From contig DJRJ01000031.1 of NCBI GenBank assembly GCA_002438865.1, positions 1 through 16,469 on the forward strand: a DNA stretch of 16,469 bases, read 5' to 3'. The translations under genes were made by a program, and so were the position numbers. This DNA comes from Clostridiales bacterium UBA6363. Lineage in GTDB: Bacteria > Bacillota > Clostridia > UBA1381. Position 1 is the stretch's first letter. Every line of letters begins with the position of its first letter. Shown in pieces: positions 7,063-14,177 of this stretch. The notes under the pieces were generated by a model, which did no database searches, was not told the DNA's origin, and saw nothing but the letters and a program-made list of their open reading frames with translations.

Positions 7063-7576
7063 ATTCCGAAATGTATTTTCTTAAATTATTTACCGCACGT
7101 TCGCCCATACGCTTTAAAAGTGCCTCCTGCCCGTCATCACTGCCCGAGCCTGCCGCAATTGTTATTTCACAGCCGCGGTCATAAATATGAATGTACGGAA
7201 ACGCAACGTATGCGTCCGAGCCTATGCCCTCCGCCGTTTTGGCACTCGGGCGTTTGAGTCTTGCGGAATCATATCTGTTCCACACCTCGTCTATTGACAG
7301 ATTATCGCCGCATTGCGTTATTTCAACCGTTACCGAGTCGGAGTCGCCTTTCGGGTTACTTACGTATACAACGGTCTTTTTGCCGTCCTGCTCGGTTATA
7401 TCGCCGTCTTGGAGCATTGCACAGCCGGTAAATTCCGCCGCTTCATCAACGGACATTATATCCGACGGGGAAAGTCTCGGTACGGGCGTTGCCGACGGTG
7501 CAAAAACGCCGCCGCACGAGCAAAGAGCAATAACGCATATTATGCAAAGAAGTATTGTGCAAAACTTTTTATACAT
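7061..7576 (-). CDS. Small lipoprotein of unknown function
   Basis: A 171-aa protein with a clear lipoprotein signal peptide: MYKK, a hydrophobic core, then lipobox LCSC with C21 as the lipidated cysteine. A Pro/Ser/Thr-rich linker (about 26-38) leads to a compact soluble domain outside the membrane, containing an acidic SVDEAAEF segment and the alternating pattern SVTVEITQ. Four further cysteines precede C21 in the signal region. I do not recognise the family. AAAGGA lies 7 nt before the ATG. It is the last gene of the operon, 21 nt after the transketolase C-half gene, and may simply be co-transcribed. Confidence 0.8.
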   Translation of the reverse strand: MYKKFCTILLCIICVIALCSCGGVFAPSATPVPRLSPSDIMSVDEAAEFTGCAMLQDGDITEQDGKKTVVYVSNPKGDSDSVTVEITQCGDNLSIDEVWNRYDSARLKRPSAKTAEGIGSDAYVAFPYIHIYDRGCEITIAAGSGSDDGQEALLKRMGERAVNNLRKYISE

Positions 7577-7597
7577 AGTTAAATCCTTTCCGGCATA

Positions 7598-8530
7598 TTA
7601 TTTCTTTAAAGCTATGGCGGCTTTTGCGTTCTCCGCTATATTTTCAGCCGTAAGACCGTATGCCTCAAACAGCTCCGCAGGAGTTCCCGAACGTCCGAAA
7701 CGATCCGTTCCCACTATCTTAACGGGGCAGGGTGCGCCTGCGCATACAACCTCTGTAACGGCACTGCCGAGTCCGCCCATTATATAGTGCTCCTCTGCCG
7801 TAACGATTGCGCCTGTTTCTTTTGACGCTTTTATTATTATTTCCTCGTCAATCGGTTTTATTGTATGAATATTAATAACTCTTGCGCTTATTCCGTCTTT
7901 TTCGAGGATTTCTGCCGCTTTAAGCACCTCGGCAACCATAAGTCCCGTGCCGATAAGAGTTACGTCTGTGCCGTCTTTGAGCATAACGCCTTTTCCAAGC
8001 TCAAAATTATAGTCGGCACTGTTTATGTCCTCAACCGCAAGACGTCCGAAACGCATATAAACGGGACCGTCATGGTCGATAGCCGCCTTTACGGCAAGCT
8101 GTGCTTCAATATCGTCTGCCGGGTTTATTATAACCATTCCCGGAATGGTGCGCATAAGTGCAATATCCTCCAGGCACTGGTGCGTTGCTCCGTCCTCGCC
8201 CACGGAAATTCCGGCGTGTGTTGCGCCTATCTTTACGTTAAGGTGAGTATATCCTATCGAATTTCTTATCTGTTCAAAGGCACGTCCTGCCGCAAACATC
8301 GCAAAGCTTGACGCAAAGGCAATCTTTCCGCTTGCCGCAAGTCCTGCCGCAACGCACATCATATTTGCCTCTGCAATACCTGCGTTTATAAAACGTTCGG
8401 GATATGCTTTTTTGAACATTTCCGTTTTTGTCGATTTTGAAAGGTCTGCGTCAAGAACAACTATTCTTTCGTCCTCGCCGTATTTTACGAGCGCTTTTCC
8501 GTATGATTCTCTTGTAGCTGTTTTTCCCAT
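7598..8530 (-). CDS. tktB: Transketolase, C-terminal half (pyrimidine-binding and C-terminal domains)
   Basis: A 310-aa subunit carrying the TPP-pyrimidine domain and the C-terminal domain of transketolase. It works with the product of the gene just upstream in the non-oxidative pentose phosphate pathway, moving two-carbon units between sugar phosphates in the cytoplasm. Visible motifs are GIAEANMM (51-58, with the Glu that activates TPP), the substrate-side segment HAGISVGEDGATHQ (105-118), and the C-terminal stretch GTDRFGRSGTP (264-274). Its ATG overlaps the TAA of the N-half gene by 1 nt (TAATG), so the two are likely translationally coupled. Split transketolases of this layout are common in Clostridia and archaea, so this is not a broken gene. 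1-Deoxyxylulose-5-phosphate synthase is excluded because that enzyme is a single longer chain. Confidence 0.93.
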   Translation of the reverse strand: MGKTATRESYGKALVKYGEDERIVVLDADLSKSTKTEMFKKAYPERFINAGIAEANMMCVAAGLAASGKIAFASSFAMFAAGRAFEQIRNSIGYTHLNVKIGATHAGISVGEDGATHQCLEDIALMRTIPGMVIINPADDIEAQLAVKAAIDHDGPVYMRFGRLAVEDINSADYNFELGKGVMLKDGTDVTLIGTGLMVAEVLKAAEILEKDGISARVINIHTIKPIDEEIIIKASKETGAIVTAEEHYIMGGLGSAVTEVVCAGAPCPVKIVGTDRFGRSGTPAELFEAYGLTAENIAENAKAAIALKK

Positions 8531-9378
8531 TATAATACCGCCTCCAGTTCTGCAATCTTTGCGTCAAGTTCCGCTATTGCCTGCTTGTACTGTTCCTCAT
8601 TGGGTGCGGAACCGTGCCAGCCTGCTTCGTTTTCCATAAATGACACGTTCTTGCCCTTTACCGATTTCATTATTACTGCGGTAGGCTTGTCCTTTGTGTT
8701 CTTTGCCTCATTGACCGCATCATAGAGCTTTTCAATATCATGTGCGTCGGTTACTATCACGTGCCAGCCGAACGCCTCGAATTTCTTGTCTATCGGATTG
8801 GGATTCATTACGTCCTCAACGTTTCCGTCAATCTGGAGTCCATTGTTGTCAACAAATACGGTAAGATTGTCCAGTTTATAATGAGCCGCAAACATAGCCT
8901 GTTCCCATACCTGTCCTTCTTCAAGCTCACCGTCGCCGAGTATCGAATACACACGGTAATCTTTTTTGTCAAGCTTTGCGGCAAGCGCCATTCCGCCTGC
9001 TGCGGAAATGCCTTGACCGAGCGAGCCTGTCGACATATCTATTCCCGGAATTTTATTCATATCCGGGTGTCCCTGGAGATAGCTTTTTATGTTTCTGAGC
9101 GTCTTTATATCCTCAACGGGGAAATATCCCTTTTCCGCAAGCACGCCGTAAAGAGCCGGTGCGCAGTGACCCTTTGACAGTACAAATCTGTCTCTGTCCT
9201 CCATTTTCGGATTTTTCGGATCAACGTTCATTACCTCAAAATAGAGGAGCGTCATAATGTCCGCCGATGAGAGCGATCCTCCCGGGTGCCCCGACTTTGC
9301 ACAGTAAACCCCCGTAATTGCGTGCTTTCTGACTTTGTTAGCAATTATAGAAAGCTCTGTAACCCTTTTTTTATCCAT
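8530..9378 (-). CDS. tktA: Transketolase, N-terminal half (pyrophosphate-binding domain)
   Basis: A 282-aa subunit that binds the pyrophosphate end of thiamine diphosphate. SGHPGGSLS begins at residue 29, STGSLGQG lies near 116-123, and the TPP/Mg motif runs from GDGE (148-151) to DNN (177-179) with family spacing. ATG 9378 is preceded by AAAGGA with 8 nt spacing; an upstream in-frame ATG at 9405 would add nine residues with no good ribosome binding site. It follows mrnC after about 32 nt and overlaps the C half by 1 nt. The active enzyme is expected to be an N2C2 heterotetramer, from family knowledge. Confidence 0.93.
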   Translation of the reverse strand: MDKKRVTELSIIANKVRKHAITGVYCAKSGHPGGSLSSADIMTLLYFEVMNVDPKNPKMEDRDRFVLSKGHCAPALYGVLAEKGYFPVEDIKTLRNIKSYLQGHPDMNKIPGIDMSTGSLGQGISAAGGMALAAKLDKKDYRVYSILGDGELEEGQVWEQAMFAAHYKLDNLTVFVDNNGLQIDGNVEDVMNPNPIDKKFEAFGWHVIVTDAHDIEKLYDAVNEAKNTKDKPTAVIMKSVKGKNVSFMENEAGWHGSAPNEEQYKQAIAELDAKIAELEAVL

Positions 9379-9410
9379 AATATCATTCCTTTCTGTGCAA
9401 AGCACAAACT

Positions 9411-9821
9411 TTAAGATTTCTCTGTTTCGGTAAACGCATTTTCATATGCTGTACGCATCAATGTTTCAAGCCTTTGTTTATCATCGGAAATATATGTATA
9501 ACCGATAAGCGCCTCAAAACCCGTTGCGTGGCGGTAATCTATAAGCGACGCATTCTTTGCCGCAGTGGGGGATTTGGCATTTCTGCCGCGTTTAAAGACC
9601 GCCTCCTCCTCTGCGGTAAGCATACTCATCATAGCGTGAATACTGTTTGACTGTGCATGCGCTTTTACGTATTTAACCGTCTGCATATGCAGCTTGTGCG
9701 CCGGCATATCGGGATTTTCCTCTATTACACGGCTCCTGACATACACTTCATAAACGGCGTCGCCTATATATGCAAGCACAAGCGGCGAATACTGATTTGG
9801 CTGTTTATCTGTACAAATCAT
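9411..9821 (-). CDS. mrnC: Mini-ribonuclease III (23S rRNA maturation)
   Basis: A 136-aa RNase III-like nuclease that lacks the double-stranded RNA-binding domain and trims 23S rRNA ends. The signature [10 protein letters not shown] (16-25, catalytic D21) and [15 protein letters not shown] (96-110, with catalytic E103) match Mini-III. The basic stretch [11 protein letters not shown] (76-86) is also family-typical. I chose ATG 9821 because GGAG lies 9 nt upstream and the ATG overlaps the cysS TGA in the classic ATGA arrangement; ATG 9836 is in frame but has a weak site. In many Firmicutes mrnC follows cysS and precedes rlmB; here the next gene is transketolase. Confidence 0.94.
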   Translation of the reverse strand: MICTDKQPNQYSPLVLAYIGDAVYEVYVRSRVIEENPDMPAHKLHMQTVKYVKAHAQSNSIHAMMSMLTAEEEAVFKRGRNAKSPTAAKNASLIDYRHATGFEALIGYTYISDDKQRLETLMRTAYENAFTETEKS

Positions 9822-11218
9822 TGTATAAAACTCCATTGTACACCGTTGGGCGTATCTTTAAGGACTATGTTCATTTCCTTAAGCTTATCTCTTATAGCGT
9901 CAGCCTCTGCCCAGTTTTTCTCGGCTCTTGCCTTATTTCTTGCCTCGATAAGCTTTTCCACTTCTTCATCTATTGATTTCTTGTTTTCGTTGTTGAACAA
10001 GCCGAGTACACTGCCCAGCTCGTGTATCATATCTATAGCTTTGCGGATAACGGATTTAGGCAGATCCGCCGTTATTTCAGTGTTTGCAATATAAACTATA
10101 TCGAATATTGCGGCAATTGCGTCTGCCGTGTTAAGGTCATCATCCATAGCGTCAATGAACTTTGTGCGGCATTGGTCGATTTTTTCGGCAATTGCGGTGC
10201 ATTTTTCGCACATATCCTTGTCTTGGCTGTTCTTTTCGAGAAATTCGAGATTTTCAAGACAGGTATAAACTCTCTCAACAGCGGATTTTGCCTGCTCCAT
10301 AAGCGTATCGGCAAAATTTATCGGATTTCTGTAATGAGCGCTCAGCATAAAAAATCTGATAACCTCGCTGTCGTACTTCTTGCGTATATCACGCACCGTA
10401 AAGAAGTTTCCGAGCGATTTGCTCATTTTCTGATTGTTAATGTTAATATATCCGTTATGCATCCAGTAGTGCGCAAACGGCTTGCCGTTTGCACATTCGC
10501 TCTGCGCTATCTCGTTTTCGTGATGCGGGAAAATTAAATCCTGACCGCCCGAATGAATGTCTATCGTTTCGCCGAGGTATTTGTTTACCATTGCCGAACA
10601 TTCTATGTGCCAGCCCGGACGTCCCATACCCCAGGGACTTTCCCATGCCGGCTCGCCCGGCTTCTGCGCTTTCCAGACAACAAAATCCATCGGGTCTTTT
10701 TTATGCTCGTTTACGTCTATTCTTGCACCTGCTTCGAGTGCGTCCAAAGGCTGATGCGACAGCTTGCCGTATCCTTTGAATTTTTTTGCCGAGAAATAAA
10801 CGTTGCCGTCAACCTCATATGCGTGTCCGTTGTCAACAAGCTTTTTGACAACGTCAATTATGGCGTCTATGTTCTCCGTAGCCTTGGGATGAACGCTCGC
10901 CTTGTGTATGCCGAGTGCCTGTGCGTCCTCGAAATATTCTTTTATAAATCTTTCGCCGAGTTCCTTTACGGTTATGCCTTCTTCGTTTGCACGCTTAATC
11001 ATCTTATCGTCAATGTCGGTAAAATTCTGAACGAATTTTACCTTGTAGCCGAGATATTCAAGATAACGGCGCATTGTATCGAATATGATAAACGGTCTTG
11101 CGTTTCCTATATGGAAATAATCATAGACGGTAGGACCGCAGGAATACATTTTCACTTCGTTCTTATCTATAGGAACAAATTCCTCTTTTTTGCGTGTCAG
11201 TGTATTATATATTTTCAT
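9818..11218 (-). CDS. cysS: Cysteine--tRNA ligase
   Basis: A 466-aa class I aminoacyl-tRNA synthetase of normal length that charges tRNA-Cys in the cytoplasm. The HIGN motif is at 36-39 and KMSKS at 264-268. The zinc site that selects cysteine is complete: C27, C207, H232 and E236, with the same spacing as in E. coli CysRS. The start ATG lies inside the end of cysE (14-nt overlap), preceded by GGAAAG. It sits directly after the serine acetyltransferase gene, pairing supply of cysteine with its use. No T-box leader is present, although T-boxes often control this operon in Firmicutes. Confidence 0.98.
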   Translation of the reverse strand: MKIYNTLTRKKEEFVPIDKNEVKMYSCGPTVYDYFHIGNARPFIIFDTMRRYLEYLGYKVKFVQNFTDIDDKMIKRANEEGITVKELGERFIKEYFEDAQALGIHKASVHPKATENIDAIIDVVKKLVDNGHAYEVDGNVYFSAKKFKGYGKLSHQPLDALEAGARIDVNEHKKDPMDFVVWKAQKPGEPAWESPWGMGRPGWHIECSAMVNKYLGETIDIHSGGQDLIFPHHENEIAQSECANGKPFAHYWMHNGYININNQKMSKSLGNFFTVRDIRKKYDSEVIRFFMLSAHYRNPINFADTLMEQAKSAVERVYTCLENLEFLEKNSQDKDMCEKCTAIAEKIDQCRTKFIDAMDDDLNTADAIAAIFDIVYIANTEITADLPKSVIRKAIDMIHELGSVLGLFNNENKKSIDEEVEKLIEARNKARAEKNWAEADAIRDKLKEMNIVLKDTPNGVQWSFIQ

Positions 11219-11864
11219 TTTCAGTCTTTCCTTTTTTCAGTTCTTCAATTTCCTTTTCAAGCTTTGCTACGTGAACGCTTAAGGTACACAGCTGTTCGGT
11301 AAGCGGATCGGGGATACGTACCTGGTCAAGATCGCATTTTACAACCTCGCCCTTTTTGCGCACGACCCTTGCCGGAATACCGACTGCCGTACAATCCTCC
11401 GGCACCTCCGAGAGAACAACCGCTCCGGCGGCTATTTTGGAATTATCGCCGACCTTGAACGGCCCGAGTATTTTTGCGCCGCTGCCTATCATAACATTGT
11501 TTCCGATAGTGGGGTGGCGCTTGCCTTTTTCCTTGCCCGTACCTCCGAGCGTAACTCCCTGATATATTGTACAGTCATCGCCGATAACAGTGGTTTCGCC
11601 TATAACCACGCCCATGCCGTGGTCTATCATAAGTCCGCGCCCGATTGTTGCGCCGGGGTGTATCTCTATTCCCGTAAACCACCGTCCCAGCTGTGAAAGC
11701 AGACGGGCGATAAACTTCATCTTTAATTTGTAGAAAAAGTGTGCGGCACGATACCACAATAAAGCGTGAAAGCCGGAATAAAGCAAAAACACCTCAAAAC
11801 CGTTTCTTGCCGCCGGGTCACGCTCAAGTATAGATTTTATATCATACCTGATGTTTTTAAACAT
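11205..11864 (-). CDS. cysE: Serine O-acetyltransferase
   Basis: A 219-aa left-handed beta-helix acyltransferase that makes O-acetylserine from serine and acetyl-CoA, the first step of cysteine synthesis. The hexapeptide-repeat region covers about residues 64-165. The catalytic His is H82 ([10 protein letters not shown]) and a second conserved His is H107 (KRHP). The C-terminus ends in a charged coiled coil (about 190-215). It has the short N-terminal domain of Bacillus-type enzymes, not the long E. coli form. I chose ATG 11864; a GTG directly before it (11867) is 8 nt from GGGGGAGG and could also serve, and an upstream ATG at 11912 lies almost at the predicted transcription start. It is the first gene of the operon. 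Confidence 0.94.
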   Translation of the reverse strand: MFKNIRYDIKSILERDPAARNGFEVFLLYSGFHALLWYRAAHFFYKLKMKFIARLLSQLGRWFTGIEIHPGATIGRGLMIDHGMGVVIGETTVIGDDCTIYQGVTLGGTGKEKGKRHPTIGNNVMIGSGAKILGPFKVGDNSKIAAGAVVLSEVPEDCTAVGIPARVVRKKGEVVKCDLDQVRIPDPLTEQLCTLSVHVAKLEKEIEELKKGKTENENI

Positions 11865-11900
11865 CACTATGCATACCTCCCCCATAATAAGACATATTCT

Positions 11901-11929
11901 ATTATACAGCAAAACACTTCAAATATCAA
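11901..11929 (-). promoter_or_regulatory. Promoter of the cysE-cysS-mrnC-tkt-lipoprotein operon
   Basis: On the - strand TTGATA (11929-11924) and a perfect TATAAT (11906-11901) are separated by 17 bp. The predicted leader of about 30 nt holds the ribosome binding site and little else, leaving no room for a T-box or other riboswitch. Confidence 0.85.
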
Positions 11930-11959
11930 CCGTTATTTTGAAATATATGAAAAAAAATA

Positions 11960-11973
11960 GTGTCTGCGGACAC
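11960..11973 (-). terminator. Weak hairpin with T run upstream of the cysE promoter
   Basis: GTGTC (11960-11964) pairs with GACAC (11969-11973) around a 4-nt loop. On the - strand the stem is followed by a short spacer and a run of eight T. The 5-bp stem is short, so it is at best a weak terminator shielding cysE from - strand readthrough. Confidence 0.35.
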
Positions 11974-12162
11974 AATTATTAAACTTTCGTATACAAAAAG
12001 ATGACATATCGTTTAAATGTTCGACAGCGTTCGCCGAAAATATCGAAAAAATAAGGATAAAAAGCCAAAACACGTCGTTTTTTGCGGACGATTTATCTGG
12101 ACTTTCGGGCGGCGGGGGAGTATAATTATCCCTGTTACGAACATAATTGGAGGAAATAAAAA

Positions 12163-12495
12163 ATGGAGAGTGAAATTTTGTACGGTAAAGTACATATGGG
12201 TGAATATTCCGATACAATTCTGGAGTATCATATGATAACGGAGGAGATTGCGGAGGAATTTTCACCGCTCAAAAGCTACGGCGTGAGGGTGAGCAAAATC
12301 ACACGCTGTGCAGGCGGAAAAAATGTTGAAATGCGTCAGATAAACGGAATATTTTACCGCCGTGACGATGCGGAGGAGTTTTTGAGCTGTATAATGCGCA
12401 ACGCCGTAACTCCCGTGTCGCTGCAGGACGTAACGGAGGATTACATTGTCGAGGCGCTGGAAAGGGTAATAGAAGAAAAGCGTGCAGCCGTATAA
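12163..12495 (+). CDS. Small conserved-looking protein of unknown function (possibly DUF6514-like)
   Basis: A 110-aa, mostly charged, soluble protein with no signal peptide or membrane segment. It has an N-terminal beta-rich part with a YGVRVSKI segment (39-46), a Cys-containing turn, the segment MRQINGIFYRRDDAEEFLSCI (57-77), and a C-terminal helix ending in basic residues. The overall pattern resembles small DUF6514-type proteins of Clostridia, but I recall this family only loosely and no function is known. The start is firm: GGAGG lies 9 nt before the ATG. A perfect TATAAT (12121-12126) suggests its own promoter, with a poor -35 (TGGACT, 12098-12103). It is monocistronic and is followed directly by a repeat block and a terminator. 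Confidence 0.7.
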   Translation: MESEILYGKVHMGEYSDTILEYHMITEEIAEEFSPLKSYGVRVSKITRCAGGKNVEMRQINGIFYRRDDAEEFLSCIMRNAVTPVSLQDVTEDYIVEALERVIEEKRAAV

Positions 12496-12631
12496 GTGAC
12501 TTTAGCAAAATGCACAGACCGCAAAAAGCGTAAAAAAACGCTTTTTGCTATGAACAAACTGAACCACTTGGAGTACCTATGTACGCCGTCGGGCTCAGTT
12601 TGTCCATTCTGCACTATTTTTCTAAAGTCAC
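12496..12631. mobile_element. MITE-like inverted-repeat element
   Basis: A 136-bp block has perfect 10-bp terminal inverted repeats (GTGACTTTAG at 12496-12505, CTAAAGTCAC at 12622-12631). The similarity continues imperfectly inward to about 23 bp. Nested inside are a perfect 11-bp hairpin (12521-12531 with 12538-12548) and a 12-bp arm pair with one mismatch (12554-12565 with 12592-12603). It encodes nothing and begins exactly one base after the stop codon of the preceding gene. No clear target duplication was seen, so miniature transposon is an inference; it could also be an RNA-level element. Confidence 0.5.
12503..12522. repeat. Direct repeat, copy 1
   Basis: This 20-nt sequence, starting TAGCAAAATGC and ending AGACCGC, is repeated perfectly at 12642-12661. 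A third, partial and diverged copy (GCGCAGACCGTAAAAAGC) lies at about 12672-12689. Confidence 0.85.
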
Positions 12632-12641
12632 TGAAAAGCGG

Positions 12642-12661
12642 TAGCAAAATGCACAGACCGC
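12642..12661. repeat. Direct repeat, copy 2
   Basis: This is a perfect 20-nt match to 12503-12522, lying 10 bases outside the right end of the inverted-repeat element. It is followed by a small hairpin CGCTA/TAGCG (12660-12675). Its position suggests a second, truncated copy of the same element. Confidence 0.85.
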
Positions 12662-12688
12662 TATTTCTTTAGCGCAGACCGTAAAAAG

Positions 12689-12731
12689 CAAATAACAGTC
12701 CGCAGCGGTGCGGACTGTTATTTGTTTTTTT
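12689..12731 (+). terminator. Strong terminator, bidirectional
   Basis: A perfect 16-bp stem (12689-12704 with 12709-12724) with a GCGG loop is followed by a T run on the + strand. On the - strand it lies just past the hydrogenase stop codon and is followed by CTTTTTAC, so it probably also ends the hydrogenase operon. Confidence 0.9.
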
Positions 12732-12733
12732 AT

Positions 12734-14158
12734 TTATTTCAGCATTGAAATTGCTTCGGTGATTGTTTTTTCGTAAGCTTCACGTCCGTATTTATCAACT
12801 TCGGCTTTATTTCTCTCGCCGTGAGTCAGACAGCCTGCTCCGCCGATACAGCCGCCGACACATGCCATACCCTCGATAAAGTTTACGTCAAGCAGATTTT
12901 TGCTCTTTTTCAAAAGCGCCATTCTGCAGGCTTCAATTCCGTCACAGGAAACAGGCTTTAATTCAAAGTCCTCGATGCCCTGCTCCTTAAGTCCCTCCGC
13001 AACAGCGTCGGCAAGTCCGCCGCAGCGTGCGAAAATTCTTCCGAAGTATGAGGCGTTGTCGAGAATATCCTCGTCAAGAGCCGTTATATCAATGTCCCTG
13101 CTGTCAAACAGCGCCTGCAGTTCCTCAAACGTTATTGCCGAGTCAACATACGGCTTAACGGCGTCTTTTTGCACCTCCATTTTCTTTGCGGTACACGGAC
13201 CTATAAACACTATCTTAACATTTTCTTCATGCTCTTTTATATATTTTGCGATTGTCGCCATAGGTGACAGGTTGTGCGATATGTGTTCCGAAAGCGCAGG
13301 GAAAGCTTTATACACATAATCAACAAATGCCGGACAGCAGGAGCTTGTCAAAAATCCCTTTTCCGCAAGTTCGGCAGACTCCGCATATGCAACCATATCC
13401 GCACCGAGCGCCGCTTCGACTACCGTATAAAATCCAAGCTCTTTAAGTCCCTTTATAACCTGACCGAGCTTTGCGTATTTGAACTGGCTCGAGATCGACG
13501 GCGCAACAAGTGCATAAACCTTGTATTCCGAATTGCTTTTGCTCTTTTTTATTGCGTCGATAACGTCCAGTATATACGATTTATCCGTGATTGCGCCGAA
13601 CGGACACTGATACACGCAGGCACCGCAGGAGATACATTTATCATTATCAATCTTTGCCGCCTTGTTCTCGTTCATAGATATTGCTTTTATCTTGCAGGCG
13701 TTAATGCACGGGCGTTTTCTGTTTGCGATTGCCGTAAACGGACAGACCTTTGCGCAAGCACCGCAGTCGACACATTTAGATTTATCAATATGTGCTACGT
13801 GGTCCTGATCAAAAGTAATAGCGCCCCTTTTGCACACGTCCTCACAGCGGTGCGCAAGACAGCCTCGGCATGAGTTTGTCACCTCATATCCGCCCATCGG
13901 ACATTCGTCGCAGGCGGTTTCTATAACCTCAATAACGTTGGGGTTATCCTTATCGCCGCCCATTGCCAGCTTAACACGGTCGGCAAGTATGGCACGCTCC
14001 TTGTACACACAGCAGCGCATTGTGGGGGTGTTGCCGGGGATAATTTTCTTGGGAATGTCAAACGCATTGTCCCAGAGCGTATCCGTCCACGCTTCACGTG
14101 CCACCTCACGCAGTACTTTGTATTTTAAATACTGAACCTTTGTGTCAAATTTTCTCAT
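12734..14158 (-). CDS. [FeFe] hydrogenase, group B-like, with ferredoxin-type Fe-S domains
   Basis: A 474-aa iron-only hydrogenase family protein. The N-terminal region contains CDEC (83-86), C97/C100/C105/C109, a ferredoxin-like set C129/C132/C135/C139 with C151/C155, and C175/C178/C181/C185. The H-cluster domain follows: L1 TSSCCPAF (271-278), L2 GPCTAKKME (320-328), L3 EGMACVGGCIGGAG (429-442). The four H-cluster ligands are probably C275, C322, C433 and C437. C274 occupies the place of the proton-relay cysteine of group A enzymes, while the usual L2 Met is Gly. The TSSCCPAF form and the length point to group B (the B1/B3 model), whose physiological role is poorly known; H2 evolution or uptake with ferredoxin is the family expectation. 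It lacks NADH or flavin domains. A GGAAGGGG site precedes the ATG, 19 nt after the phosphatase gene. H-cluster maturases are not in the window. Confidence 0.88.
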   Translation of the reverse strand: MRKFDTKVQYLKYKVLREVAREAWTDTLWDNAFDIPKKIIPGNTPTMRCCVYKERAILADRVKLAMGGDKDNPNVIEVIETACDECPMGGYEVTNSCRGCLAHRCEDVCKRGAITFDQDHVAHIDKSKCVDCGACAKVCPFTAIANRKRPCINACKIKAISMNENKAAKIDNDKCISCGACVYQCPFGAITDKSYILDVIDAIKKSKSNSEYKVYALVAPSISSQFKYAKLGQVIKGLKELGFYTVVEAALGADMVAYAESAELAEKGFLTSSCCPAFVDYVYKAFPALSEHISHNLSPMATIAKYIKEHEENVKIVFIGPCTAKKMEVQKDAVKPYVDSAITFEELQALFDSRDIDITALDEDILDNASYFGRIFARCGGLADAVAEGLKEQGIEDFELKPVSCDGIEACRMALLKKSKNLLDVNFIEGMACVGGCIGGAGCLTHGERNKAEVDKYGREAYEKTITEAISMLK

Positions 14159-14177
14159 TAAAAAATACCCCTTCCTT

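Noticed and set aside
8530..8532. Transketolase broken by a frameshift into two pieces
   Set aside because: The junction is a clean TAATG overlap between two domain boundaries, and two-gene transketolases are a known normal form.
9822..9836. Longer mrnC start at ATG 9836
   Set aside because: It has a poor ribosome binding site, whereas ATG 9821 has GGAG at 9 nt and the typical ATGA overlap with cysS.
11870..11930. T-box leader in front of cysE-cysS
   Set aside because: The distance from the predicted transcription start to cysE is about 30 nt, far too short for a T-box.
12503..12689. CRISPR array from the repeated 20-mer
   Set aside because: There are only two perfect copies and one diverged copy with uneven spacing of 119 and about 10 nt, no uniform spacers and no cas genes.
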